64,000 nucleotides of DNA from Aphrocallistes beatrix. Its lineage: Eukaryota; Porifera; Hexactinellida; Sceptrulophora; Aphrocallistidae. The stretch spans positions 1,674,001 to 1,738,000 of the forward strand of contig OY725503.1 in assembly GCA_963281255.1 (NCBI GenBank), written 5' to 3'. Every line of letters begins with the position of its first letter. The stretch's first letter is position 1. Positions 34,381-45,365 of the stretch are shown here, in pieces. The position numbers were made by a program, and so were the translations under genes. The notes under the pieces are model-generated. The model worked only from the letters and a program-made list of their open reading frames with translations, ran no database searches and was not told the DNA's origin.

Positions 34381-34551
34381 TGTAGTAATGTTAGACTAGT
34401 AGCCAGTAGCTTATAGTATTGTTAGCTATCGTAATTGTTTAGTTGCTAGGGAACTAGGTAAATACATTAGACTTACACCTTATATAGTCATAGTTTGATA
34501 TTGTCAGAGATTGAATAAACCTTGCTTTTATCGAATCGAACAAATATAACA
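34381..34551 (+). repeat. 3' LTR of the Gypsy element
   Basis: 171 bp, starts tgtagtaatg and ends tataaca, followed directly by the target duplication tttgc. Confidence 0.95.
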
Positions 34552-34556
34552 TTTGC

Positions 34557-35491
34557 TATCATCCAAGACTTAGAACTTCAATTTTTGATTTGTCACACAT
34601 CTCTTGTTTATGTTTTGATATGATATACTTTTCAGATTGGCAGCTTAGTGTGATTTACCACTCTTTCATGATCATACATACCCTTATTACGACTGTTTTG
34701 GTAATTTGCCTCTACTTTTTTAGTGTGCTTCCGATATTATTATATTAGAGCTATGATTCAATATAATAATATAGTAGCACAGTACTAAAATGAGTGCTGG
34801 TGTACGGCCAGCCGGCCGTAAATGGTGCACAGACCGAGTTTAAAAGATATCGCCCTGAAATCTTTTATGAAGCTGCGGACATATAGGTTGATATGTACCT
34901 GCACATAAGATTTTCAATATATGCTAAATCATCATCATTACGTAGCATTTTGTGATTTTATTATTTTGCTTATTGCACAAAAGCTAGAAGAGCTAGAAAC
35001 TTGAGATTGGTTACACTGGTGAAGTACGAGGCCCTCCAAAACCTATTTCTTTCCTAGATCCATCGCACATAGGACTTCTGAGAAATTGCAGTAAAAATTT
35101 TGTCGCGTCATTATCGGCTAATTTTAATGATAAATGCCTATTAGAGCTTAAATTTTAATAGTTTGAGATAAACAATTGTTCAATAAAGTGTTCAATATAG
35201 ATCTCAACAAAATTATCTTAATTAATTAAGCTTACGTCACCATGATGACACAGCAATAATTATAAATGGCTAATAGAGTTAAAATGTCTTAGGAGTAACA
35301 TACTAAAAGTTTATCGAAATCTGAATATCAAAAAGTGATTTAGCACGACCCCGTCGTTGACCTCGGACTATAAAAATCGCCGGTTTTGAAAACTAAGATT
35401 TAACCTTTCAAATGATTGCAAATCAGTTTTTATGTCATATTCGTGCTCAACATCAAATTTCCAGCAAATTTGATATATATATTGAATCATT
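34557..35491. other. Intronic AT-rich DNA
   Basis: No gene is seen. At about 35440-35485 there is a short fragment shared with the 47-kb palindrome family (cgtgctcaacatcaaatttc then ttgatatatatattga). Confidence 0.45.
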
Positions 35492-36471
35492 ACCTACTGT
35501 ATATAAGGCCTCACAGTAACATGCGGATTTGAGACTAGTGATGCGGTAGAAGATGGTTGAAATAATACAAGGGCTGCCTTAAATCATTAACAAAGCACAA
35601 TAGAGCTTAGGAATGTATTACCAGCATATATAAATATGGTGTCAAAGTACCCATATCCGTTGCTAGAATTTAGATTAGTCACCATATGGTTGCGGAATAT
35701 GTTATATTTGTGACAAATTTAGTGATTTTCAGAGGTTGTTTACCACTTCTTAGTGTTTTTATTATAATTCTTTTCGATTACGTAGAATTGAGATATGAAT
35801 GGGTTGATAAGAAAAAATTGGATTTTTTTTCATGGAATGTTGCTACATTCCAGTGTTGCAATGGAAACGTGTTTTGGTCAGTTGGGGTCATATCTTGAAA
35901 ACCACAAGAGCCAGACATTCAAATGTAAGTCCATTTGATAGCGAATAGACTATTTCCTTATTAAGTGATAGTATAATTTATTTGCCTAGATTATATTATC
36001 GCTTAATAGGAAATAGTCTATTCGCTATCAAATGGATTTACATTTGAATGTCTGGCTCTTGCGGTTTGCAAGATATGACCCCAACTGACCAAAACACGTT
36101 TCCATAGAAACACTGGAATGTAGCAACATTCCATGAAAAATCCAATTTTTTCGTATCAACCCATTCATAGCTCAGTTCTATTCGAAAAAGTTTATAATAA
36201 AAACATTTAGAAGTGCCCCTAAACGGCCTCTGAAAATCACCAAATTTGTCACAAATATAACCTATTTCGGAACCATATGGTGACTAATCAAAATTTTAAA
36301 AAAGGATATGGGTATTTTGACACTATATTTATATATGCTGGTAATACATACCTAAGTTCTATTGTGCTCTGTTAATGATTTAAGGCAGCTCATGTATTAG
36401 TTCAACCATCTTCTACCGCATCCCTAGTCCCAAATCCGCAAGTTATTGTTAGGCCTTATATACAGTAGGCT
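35492..36471. mobile_element. 1-kb palindromic (foldback) element, copy 1
   Basis: Arms of about 470 bp are inverted end to end: left start cctactgtatataaggcctc, right end aggccttatatacagtagg. The centre is near 35980 (ttaagtgatagtataat / attatattatcgcttaat). A second copy with the same termini lies at 53894-54966 and a single arm at 16870-17145. There is no coding region. The superfamily is unknown. Confidence 0.85.
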
Positions 36472-36532
36472 ATGGGGAAACATTTTAGTATTGTCCCTTA
36501 TACTCCTATGAAATATTAGAATGTGGAAAATT

Positions 36533-37905
36533 TAGGTGGCATACATGTATAAATAGATGGATAGACATGTTTACATTTAATTTCATCTTCAGTTTCATCA
36601 TTCGATGCTATTCCCTTCTTTCATATTGCCACAGTTGTCATCTTGGCTTCGTCCGCATGCTTGGGAACAGTTGAGTCCTTATTTTCTGCAGCTACATCTG
36701 AGACTACTACAGCCTGTGGAACAGTTACAGTGGATCATTTTCAGTAGTGCTTCGGGTGCAGGGTTACTGTCCAACATGACTGGGGTTTGGCTGTTATCTT
36801 AGCAGTTCCATTTCTATTCGGTAACCTCTATACCATCAGCCATGCCAATTCACATTATCACCTGGAAATAGCACCTCAGAGAAAGAAATTTCGTGGCGGA
36901 GGCTGTAGTAATAAGGAGGATTTCCTTTACAATCAAGCCAACAAACATGGCCTCATCCGTCTCATTTCTGAATGTATTAGAGAAAAAGGGTGCAACGTGA
37001 TACAAGCTGAGGAGGATGCCGATGTTGACATTATGAAGGTAGCAGTATCAATGTCATCCTCTAAGACAACAACTCCCACAGGCGATGATACGGATCTATT
37101 GGTTCTGTTGCTGCACTACACTCCTAACAACAATGTAAATAAGATATACTTCCGCTCGGATAAAGGGAAACCAACCGTAGTGTATGACACTAAGGTGATA
37201 AAGCAGGTGCTTGAGGACGAAATCTGCCACATCCTGCTTTTTCTGCATGCATTCACCGGGTGTGACACCACTTCCAGCATTTTCGGGATCGGAAAGAAGT
37301 CTGCTTTTTACAAGTTGATCAAAGAGGATTGCATCTTAAAAAGCTATGCTAAGGTGTTTTCTGAACCAAACCAAGACCCAGTTGTGATAGAAAGCACTGT
37401 TATAAAGTCATGATTGCGTTGTTCAATGGAAAACGTGGGGACAGTCTTCGCGACTTGAGATACACTATCCACTGCAAGAAAGTGAGTGCAGTCAAAGGCT
37501 TCGTTACACCCGGAAGACCGCCACCTATAGCCTCCGCCACGAAATTTCACTCTCTGAGGAGCTATTTTCAGGTGATGATGTGGATTGGTATGGCTGATGG
37601 TATAGAGGTCACCGAATGGGGATGGAACTGCCAAGATAACAACCTAACCCCAGTCATGTTGGACAGTAACCCTGCACCCGAAGCACTACTGAAAATGATC
37701 CACTGTAACTGTTCCACAGGCTGTAGTAGTCTCAGATGTAGCTGCAGAAAATAAGGACTCAACAGCTCCCAAACATGCGGACGAAGCCAAGATGACAACT
37801 GTGGCAATATGAAAGAAGGGAATAGCATCGAATGAAGAAACCGAAGATGCAATTGAAATGTCAAAATATCTATCCATCTATTTATCCATACAGTGCCTAC
37901 TTTTT
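36533..37905. mobile_element. Inverted duplication carrying a PIN-like gene fragment
   Basis: About 370 bp at 36533-36905 is repeated in reverse at 37525-37905. The right arm holds the 3' end of a gene, so the left arm is an antisense copy of that gene's last part. Between the arms is unique coding sequence. The outer ends (ataaatagatggatag on both sides) match, so the unit could have moved as a TIR element or arisen by a local inverted duplication. Confidence 0.75.
36890..37754 (+). pseudogene. PIN-like nuclease family protein with Cys-rich tail, interrupted
   Basis: Blocks visible in order: an N-terminal segment around NKHGLIRLISECIREKGC; EEDADVDIMKVAV; GDDTDLLVLLLHY; IYFRSDKGK; and HAFTGCDTTSSIFGIGKKSA. 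This is the pattern of a widespread animal family with a PIN/FEN-like core (paired acidic residues, GDDTDLL and TGCDTTS). That core is often carried by repetitive DNA. A C-terminal CNCSTGCSSLRCSCRK tail is Cys-rich, also as in the family. The reading frame is interrupted at least once, and there is no start region because the 5' part is replaced by the inverted arm. The cellular role is not known to me. Confidence 0.7.
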
Positions 37906-38280
37906 TCTCCTGTTTAAATATATTTATATCTTTCTATACTCAGTTATTAATTCAAAATACTAAAATAGGATTATTTCTTTTGGTTTATTGACCGGGAATT
38001 ACCAATAAGAACAACAATTGTTAAAGTATATTCATAGAATGTACCAAGCATTCGAGATTTTTTTCTTTTGATTTTTCTCTTTTTTCTAAACACACAAACA
38101 TTTATGATCCACCTTAGCAAATACATTAGGAAAGAAAGGCAATTGGATTGCAAAATAATTGAAATAAACCTTATGATTTTCAAGTAAAACGAAATCTCGG
38201 ATGTTAGATTCTCATGTGTAAGTATAATACTTTAGCAAAATTTGTTGCAGAACTTTTGGATCACCCTGTATATAATATAT

Positions 38281-38457
38281 ATATATATCTGTAACGAATT
38301 GATTGAAAAAACTGCCAGGCGCAGAAAGCTGATTTTTGGCATGGGAGAGTTTTTTGGCTATGGCTCCAGTAAGTTCTGAGCTCATACGAAAATGTCATCT
38401 CATCATGGAATTAAGACGTCATTGTCACCTTTTTATAATCAGAAATTTCCATTTTTT
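38281..38457 (-). repeat. R550 repeat, copy H (tail end only)
   Basis: It starts in (TA)n, then ctgtaacgaattgattgaaa, and stops after the first 175 bp of the reverse-oriented body where the 548-bp tandem unit begins. Confidence 0.75.
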
Positions 38458-39545
38458 TATTAACAATTCCATTGTATTACTGAGTGTTCTACCATCTAAT
38501 CGTACTTGTTGGACGGTATTTATTTTGATATTTATGAGTTGACCCCCTAAAGTTTAGTGTTACTAAAAATTGAAATATTATTAGAGATTTTCGGTCCATT
38601 GATCAATTAGTTTCTTACTTATCTGATATTTCTAATGATATAGACCTCAAAATTGTTTTGGCCCATTTAGAGATTATAAAACAGAAAAATTTAGAAAAAA
38701 AGGCATATAAAATCCATTCAAAATAGCTCTATGAGGGACTTCATTCCTAAAATGCTCGGGAAATGGCCGCTGTGATATTAGCTATTGTATCTAAAATAGA
38801 ATTTTGATCATTTTAAAAAAATTTGTTCAGATCCGACCATTTGTTCGTAAGTTATCGTCTATTATAGGTAAAGTTCGGACAATATACCACTCTATGGTCC
38901 CGAAAGAGGTCGATGTCAAATCTTAAAAACTATCGAAGATATATAATCTATTATAATCTTAAGGATACCGCCGTCAAAAACTTTGCATGGGGTAACAAAA
39001 ATTTTTATTGTTAATTCCCATTGTATTAATGAGCTGTCTACCATCTGATAGTACTAGTTGGACGGTATTTATTTTGATTTTAATGAGTTAACCCCCTAAA
39101 GTTTAGCGTTACGTACTAAATGTTGAAAAATTATTGGATGTTTTTGACGCATTCACCAAATAGTTTTTAACTTATTTGATAATTTTTTAATGATATGGAC
39201 ATTAACATTGTTTTGGCACCTTTGGAGATTATATAACACAAATATTTAAAAGAATGGTCAATTAACATCCAAACAAAATAGCTCTTTAAGGGTTTTCTAT
39301 TCTATAATGCTCGGGAAATCGCCTGTTTGATATCAGATATTTAGCGATCACTGGATCAGAAATAAAATTCTGATCGTTTCAAAAATTAATTGCTCTGATC
39401 CGACCATTTGTTCGTGATATATCGCTTACTATAGGTAAAGTTCGGGCATAATATCTCTGTATGGTCCCGAAAGAGGCCGATGTCATATCTTAAAAACTAT
39501 TGAAGATATATCATCTATTATATTCTTTAAAAAAGGATATATACG
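38458..39545. repeat. Tandem duplication of a 548-bp unit
   Basis: The two units start near 38458 and 39008. Shared landmarks include gtctaccatctgatag-like sequence, ttggacggtatttattttga, gagttaaccccctaaagttt and ggtcccgaaagagg. The copies are clearly diverged but collinear. There is no coding region. Confidence 0.8.
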
Positions 39546-40429
39546 AAAATATATAGGTTCCTCAAAGATTCCTTTGTCAAAAATAAATATTTATCGACTT
39601 ATCATTGATTTAATTATAACACAAATTATATGGAGAACTTTGAATATATTAGAAAATGGCGAATCTAATCATTAAATATGTATCCAAATGTGGCTATTAT
39701 GCTAAATAATGAATACAATTGTCATTAATAATGTGTACAGAAGAATTGGAGACCTTTTGATAATTATTTTGAAAGTTCTTTTCACGTGATGACGTAGCAT
39801 TTTTGGAAAATCCTAACTTGAAAACTTAAAGTCGTAGACTCTCGCTCTAACTTCCTAATATACTTTTTAGAAGCTCTTTGTTCATTCTAAACCGATGGAT
39901 TATACTTTGAAGTGCGTATGAATTATATTTCTCAATTGGTTCAAAACATTCAGGGGTTAAGGGTCTCGAAGAAATTTGTGGATTTTCAGTGTACTTTTGA
40001 AATTTTCACCAAAATTTGTTGGAATATATCCAATTCATCAGTATAAATGCGATTAAATGCCCATGAATGCATTTATTTATCATTAATAGCTCATTTTACA
40101 ACGTTCTTAACATTAAAACTTTAAATCCCTATATCTCGGGACTTTAAAATTTCAAAATTGACCGTCTTTAAAATAAAAAAAGTCAAATTTGGTTTGAGAT
40201 AGAAGGCTGAAATTTCCAATAGTTGGTCAATATCATTGTGCGATAAACGTAGGACCACTCGATTTTCGATATCTTATAAATTTGTTATTTTATTGCTGAT
40301 TTCCAGAAAAAAACGGGCATTTTAGTCGGGTTTGGATATTTTTTTGGAAAACCCCTATAAAATTAACAATTTTGGCTATTTTAACTTTCTTTTGGTCCTA
40401 TGCGATAGCAAATATGATAGACTATATCC
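39546..40429. other. Intronic AT-rich DNA
   Basis: No gene is seen. At about 40195 the words gagatagaaggctgaaattt match the R550 body, so copy H may resume here after a long insertion. Confidence 0.4.
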
Positions 40430-40966
40430 TCCTTACTATTAAAACTCGATTATTGTATATATATATATATATCTGTAACGAATTGATTGAAGAAACTGCC
40501 GGGCGCAGAAGGCTGATTTTTGGCATGTGGGAGTCTTTTGGCTATGGCTCCAATAAGTTCTGAGTTCAGAGCAAAATGTCGACTCATCATGGAATTATGA
40601 CGTCATTGTCACATTTTAAAAAGTTAAGCAACACAGTTATTCGGGCATAACTCAGCCATTATAGGAGATAGAAGGCTGAAATTTTAATAAATCTGTATAC
40701 TAACATACCTCACATATGATGCGACTTTCATCAAAAAATGATGACTCATGACTTTGTTATGACGTCATCATTACGCATCAAAAATTTTAAAATTGACAAA
40801 TTTTGTGATTTTTCGAGTGAAATCGGTTTTAACACTAAGATGGACATATTTAGAGATGTTATCTCCCTTATAATTAACCAATGTCACCTCCAGGCGACCG
40901 AAGGGAGCCTCAGGCGGACACGAAGTGTCCGCCAGCCGCGCAGCGCAAGCAAGCGAAGCGCGCTTG
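40430..40966 (-). repeat. R550 repeat, copy I (near complete)
   Basis: It starts with the outer motif tccttactattaaaactcg, then (TA)n and tctgtaacgaattgattga. The body has both TGACGTCA sites, and the GC-rich head ends aagcgaagcgcgcttgta at about 40966. Confidence 0.88.
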
Positions 40967-41233
40967 TATTAATAAATTTTCGAAGCATTTGATCCAAAAG
41001 TAAAAAATATACAGAGTGGAGGAGGGTCTAACATTAGGATGTGCTAGCGAAAAACAAAAACAAAAAACGACTTTGAGACGCTGTAACTCAAAAACTTAAA
41101 ATGCGAACCAAAAACGGTTTGGCATGCCTCGATTTTTTTTAATTGCACTACCTGCCCACGCTTAACATCATATATATCTCTCTTCCTAATATATGCTGTA
41201 AGCCAAACCTAAGGATTTTTCGCGGGCGGTATC

Positions 41234-41492
41234 CTTAATAGAATGTGTATATTAATATATCTCACATATGATACATATGATAAAATGATGATTCATCACT
41301 CTGTTATGGCGTCATCATTACAAATCAAAAATTGACAAATTTTGTGATTTTTCGTGCGATATCGATTATAACAGTAGGACAGACGTATATAGAGATGTTA
41401 TCCCCGTTATAATTAATCAATGTGACCCCAGGCGCGGCTGGCTGACACAAAGTGTCCGCCAGCCGCGCAGCGCAAGCAAGCGAAGCGGGCTT
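41234..41492 (-). repeat. R550 repeat, copy J (head half)
   Basis: It starts inside the body (atagaatgtgtatattaata) and ends with the GC-rich head, followed by (TA)n that borders the next element at 41508. The 270 bp between copies I and J hold nothing recognisable. Confidence 0.8.
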
Positions 41493-41507
41493 ATATATAT
41501 ATATATA

Positions 41508-42001
41508 CAGTCGACTCTCGTTAACACGTACACCAAGGGACCGTGGAGATTTGTACTCCTTATCCGGAGTACGTATTAACCGAAGTACGTACATAGCTAC
41601 ATTTGTCCAAAATACTTAATATACATAGTGATAACTACGTGAGAGTATGAAATTGTACTTGTCAAATAGAGAACTCATTATCCATGTTGTATTAACGAGA
41701 TTCGACTGTATTTTCATTGAGAAATATCTGTCTAGTATCTATATACGTACATACTACGTACCATATTCAAAGTGCTCGTAGGCACACACCCGTTCGTATT
41801 AACCGATGTATTTAGTATTGAAAACGCACTGAAGGGGACCCACAAATCGTACTTATTATCCGATATTTCGTCTTATCCGTGTTCGTGTTAACCGGAGTTC
41901 GTTTGTATATATTTTGCCATAGATTAGGTTGGGGAATCAAAACTTGTACTTCTTATCAGATTGTACTCCTTATCCGTGTTCGTATTAACGAGAGTCGACT
42001 G
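41508..42001. mobile_element. cagtcgactctcgttaac-ended MITE, dimer-like
   Basis: It starts cagtcgactctcgttaacac and ends gtattaacgagagtcgactg, TA-flanked, 494 bp. An internal terminus-like sequence, gtattaacgagattcgactg (ending about 41710), divides it into two related halves with repeated tactccttatccg-type motifs. It resembles pogo/Tc1-like non-autonomous elements. Confidence 0.82.
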
Positions 42002-42015
42002 TATATACATATATA

Positions 42016-42290
42016 CACTGCCTGAACAAAAGTATTCGTACACCCCATATTTCCCCATACAAATAGTTATAATACTGATTTATTTAGCGAGTCAAGGTAT
42101 TTAATTGGTAAGAGATACGCTTAATTTAACTTCGAATTCGAATTACTCACTTTTTAAATTTCAACTTGTTTACACTCCCACAAGGTTGAAAATCTCTTAC
42201 GAATTAAATAACTTGACTCGCTAAATAAATCAGTATTATAACTATTTGTATGGGAAATTATGGGGTGTACGAATACTTTTGTCCAGGCAG
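42016..42290. mobile_element. Tc1-like MITE with about 80-bp TIRs
   Basis: The left end, cactgcctgaacaaaagtat, and the right end, atacttttgtccaggcag, continue as matching arms through ttagcgagtcaag. It is 275 bp and TA-flanked. It is wedged between the dimer-like MITE and R550 copy K. Confidence 0.88.
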
Positions 42291-42300
42291 TATATATGTA

Positions 42301-42885
42301 TCCTTACCCTTACTATTAAAACTCGATTAATGTTTGTATATATATATCTGTTACGAATTGATTGAAGAAATTGCCAGGCGTAGAAAGCTGATTTTTGGCA
42401 TGTGGGAGTCTTTTGGTTATGGCTCCAGTAAGTTCTGAGCTCAGAGCAAAATGTCGACTCATCATGGAATTATGACGTCATTGTCATTTTTAAAAGTTAT
42501 GCAATACAGTTAGTTATTCGAGCATAACTCAGCCATTATAGGAGATAGAAGGTTGGAATTTTAATAGAATCTGTATACTAACATACCTCACATATGATGC
42601 AACTATCATCAATAAATGATGACTCATCACTTTTTTATGACGTCATCATTACTCATCAAAATTTTAAAATTTGATAATTTTAGTGATTTTTCGTGCGATA
42701 TCGATTATAACAGTAGGACAGACATATTTAGAGATGTTATCTCCCTTATACTTACTCAATGTGACCCCAAGCGCCCAAAGGGCGCCTCCGACGGACACAA
42801 AGTGTCCGCCAGCCGCACAGCGCAAGCAAGCGAATCGCGCTTGTATATATATATATACACATTGCTCGAGTTTTCATAGTAAGGA
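42301..42885 (-). repeat. R550 repeat, copy K (complete, both outer motifs)
   Basis: Left outer motif tactattaaaactcgattaa, (TA)n, complete body and head, (TA)n, then the inverted outer motif cattgctcgagttttcatag ending taagga. TA flanks both sides. This copy best shows that the outer motifs are terminal inverted repeats. Confidence 0.9.
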
Positions 42886-44089
42886 TATTCATGATTTCGA
42901 TATTCATGATTAGTCATGATTTGGACATATACAGGGCCGCAAATTGGTATAAATTGAAATTATGAAAAAAGGAATTTAGCTGCCACTCTGAAAAGGTTAT
43001 CAGACTACCTTAATGTACTTGTATAATCCCTACACAGATTGTAGTACCATAAAGGTTTTCCACCCCAGATGGTATCAATATCTGCTCGGGGTCATGGACT
43101 ATATTATGTAACTCTCGGGGATATTTCTGGAATCTGCTTTTCTCCACCATACATTGGTACAGTAGAACTCGGGGTTTACTTTGTTTTATTGGTATCCCAT
43201 TATAAAATACGTAGTAGGGTTTTTGTCTGCCGGTTTTTTTTGTCGCATAAGCTATGAAATCAATTGGACAAAAATACTGCGGCTGTACATTATAAGGTAT
43301 ATTGGAGTACTACAAAGTATACACATACATAACGAAATAAGTTTGGTGATATGAACATATCTCATTGATATGGCTCTGCACTATCAAGAAAATAAGAACA
43401 GTTAAGGTATTTTTTTAATTATCCACAAAATAATTACTGAACTTTGTCAAGATTGAAAAATGTTCAGACTTTAACTCATAATTAATTTGATGCTAGATTA
43501 TCAATCAAAGTGTTACTTTGAATTGGTCAAAGGATTTGAATACATGGAAACTAAATGAAAATTCTATACATATAAAGACTCATTTACCAATATATGGTAA
43601 GGACAAAATTTAATTTCTAAAATATCCCCAAGAGCAACAGCATATTTCCCGTTTCAGTTCTAGTTTGAGATATCAAATTAAAATATATCAATAAATTGTA
43701 GATAGTTTAAACTATTGAGATGGTTATTCTTTAAAATATTCAAAGTAAATTGAATTTTTCGATGCCATAATCTTAGACTCTGTCGATAGATTGATATGAT
43801 ATAAGCAGAACTTCACAAATTAGTAAGCTATCTTCACTTCACAAACTTTCGTAGTTTCCGTGGTATAACGCATTAATATTGGCATACCTGTAAATTAAAT
43901 TCGTCTATTCAGAGGTAATTAATCTCAAAGGATAATACCTATCTGGAAATTGGAAATACAGTCAAATCCACTTATTGGGAGAAAATATCCGAGACCAAAG
44001 CGTCTCAATTAAGCGAAGTCGCCTATAGATGGATGGATAGATAGTTAAATGTTGGTAGTCCGAATGGTAATTGCCACACAAATTAATGC
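42886..44089. other. Intronic AT-rich DNA
   Basis: No gene is seen. A fragment near 43962-44030 (cagtcaaatccacttattgg ... aattaagcgaagtcgcc) resembles the C185 MITE. Confidence 0.4.
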
Positions 44090-44235
44090 TAGATATGAGC
44101 TCAATTCATTTGCTAGGAACACTTTTTTTAAAAATTGAGAGGCCAACCAACTAGCTGGGGGAGTCTGGGGAGCTATAAGCACCCAGTGGGGTCTAGGGGC
44201 AAATCCCTGGAAACAGACAAAATTTGTACTCAAAT
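44090..44235. repeat. Fragment of the 44729-44981 MITE family
   Basis: Shared words: agctgggggagtctggggag, cacccagtggggtct, and ggggcaaatccctggaa. Ends are missing. Confidence 0.6.
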
Positions 44236-44728
44236 TCTTTTAATTTCTCCGTTCGAAAGATACGTAAGTTAACTTCGAGGACACTTCCTCTCATCGGTGC
44301 AACTTATTCCTGATCATGGTGAGTATGCTATCTACTTAAATACTATAGATTGATGAGCTAATTTTTATTGAGTTATTTCCCTGTAAAATAGGAAGTGGTA
44401 AGTCTTATCGCTATAGAGGCCGAATCCAAGTAGTACCAGCAATAACGTTTAACTAGACTTATCAGACTATCAAAATATATTGTTGTAGTATTCAAAACAA
44501 TCCTCAAACAAATAGATGATTTATAACTACTTGTATATATAATATTATTTACTATCTGAAATGGCTATATCATTAAGAAAACCGCTAGATCTAATGGATT
44601 TCACTCTTTTAATTTAAAATTATTAATGGAAAATAAATTAAGTGACAGTAATATTACTCGAGGATGCGTTAATGAATAGTGACGAAAGATAACATGGTTC
44701 TCCCAAGGATTTTGGAAAAGCGTATCGA

Positions 44729-44981
44729 CAGTGACGTAGCCAGATTTTCAGACGGGGTGGCACAGCATCCAGCTGGGGGTTTCCAGGCTATAAACCCTCC
44801 CAGTGGGATCCAGGGGTTTTGCCCCTGGAAGCTGACACATATATATTTTATAATATACACCGATTCATCGAAGTTAGTACATACTTCTCGATAAATGACA
44901 ATAAAATGTAAAATTTCTTACATAATTTTGTACATTAAATCCTCACGTTGGGGGCACATGCCCCCCCTGGTAACGCTACTG
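44729..44981. mobile_element. hAT-like MITE
   Basis: It starts cagtgacgtagccag and ends ggtaacgctactg, 253 bp. The flanks cgtatcga (44721-44728) and cgtattgc (44982-44989) match at 6 of 8 positions, suggesting a decayed 8-bp duplication. The interior has GC-rich tggggg and gccccc patches that can pair. Confidence 0.7.
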
Positions 44982-45365
44982 CGTATTGCTACCGATATAC
45001 AGTAGTTAAATATCCAGTGGCCTACCAGGGGCAGCGCAAGGTTCTATAATCATGGGCAGCAAACCCTCGCGATGGAGTGACGGACCCTCAGCTGCATATC
45101 AAAATCATTTGCAGTTATATTTTAAAATATTTCAAGAATATTTAGTGTAGTGAATTGTGTTTACTGTTCAGGATGTGTTAGAATATTCCTGAATCGTTAA
45201 TGCTCCTTCAAAGTCCACATATAATAAGTGCGGATATTCGCTCCTACTAATTAAGGTAGATTGCACGTTAGGCCTTACAATCGAACCTCGAAGGCGTATC
45301 AGCCGATACGCCATAACGGGCTGGGAAGAACTCTGGATAGTGTCGTAAATTACCTCATTGAATAC

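Larger units (their letters stand above)
30281..34551 (+). mobile_element. Gypsy (Metaviridae) LTR retrotransposon, young, Mag/SURL-like
   Basis: The element is 4.27 kb with 171-bp LTRs and a perfect 5-bp target duplication tttgc (30276-30280 and 34552-34556). A primer-binding-site-like ttggcgacgaagat follows the 5' LTR, and a purine tract (tggggaggag) precedes the 3' LTR. Parts in order: gag with two CCHC zinc knuckles (about 30.5-31.2 kb), aspartic protease with a DTGAT motif (about 31.37 kb), reverse transcriptase with YLDD (about 31.7-32.4 kb), RNase H (about 32.6-33.0 kb), integrase with an HHCC-like region and core (about 33.2-34.1 kb), and a short basic tail. The LTRs differ at 3 of 171 positions, so it is recent. 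The coding part is almost complete but appears broken in about three places. It lies inside the CPSF73 intron, antisense to the gene. Confidence 0.95.
14755..45365 (-). other. CPSF3: CPSF73 intron 1 (30.6 kb)
   Basis: The donor is GTATTC (45365 downward) and the acceptor is TTCTAG (14755). Exon 1 ends after one base of a Gly codon (AAA G) and exon 2 supplies GG, so the phase fits exactly. It is the only intron in the coding region and interrupts the N-terminal metallo-beta-lactamase domain just after the HxHxDH motif. It holds most of the mobile elements listed between these coordinates. Confidence 0.93.

Noticed and set aside
36605-36802. Plus-strand open frame rich in Leu and Ser
   Set aside because: It is the antisense of the Cys-rich 3' end of the PIN-like gene, produced by the inverted duplication; 37568-37864 on the minus strand is the same artefact.
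42616-42913. Open frames inside R550 copies (also near 313, 7524, 9699, 40738, 41325)
   Set aside because: They recur only because the repeat recurs. Frames differ between copies, and nothing suggests a protein.
45260-45345. Minus-strand ggttcgatt B-box-like word in the CPSF73 intron
   Set aside because: The spacing to an A-box-like word is too short for a tRNA, and no acceptor stem can be drawn.
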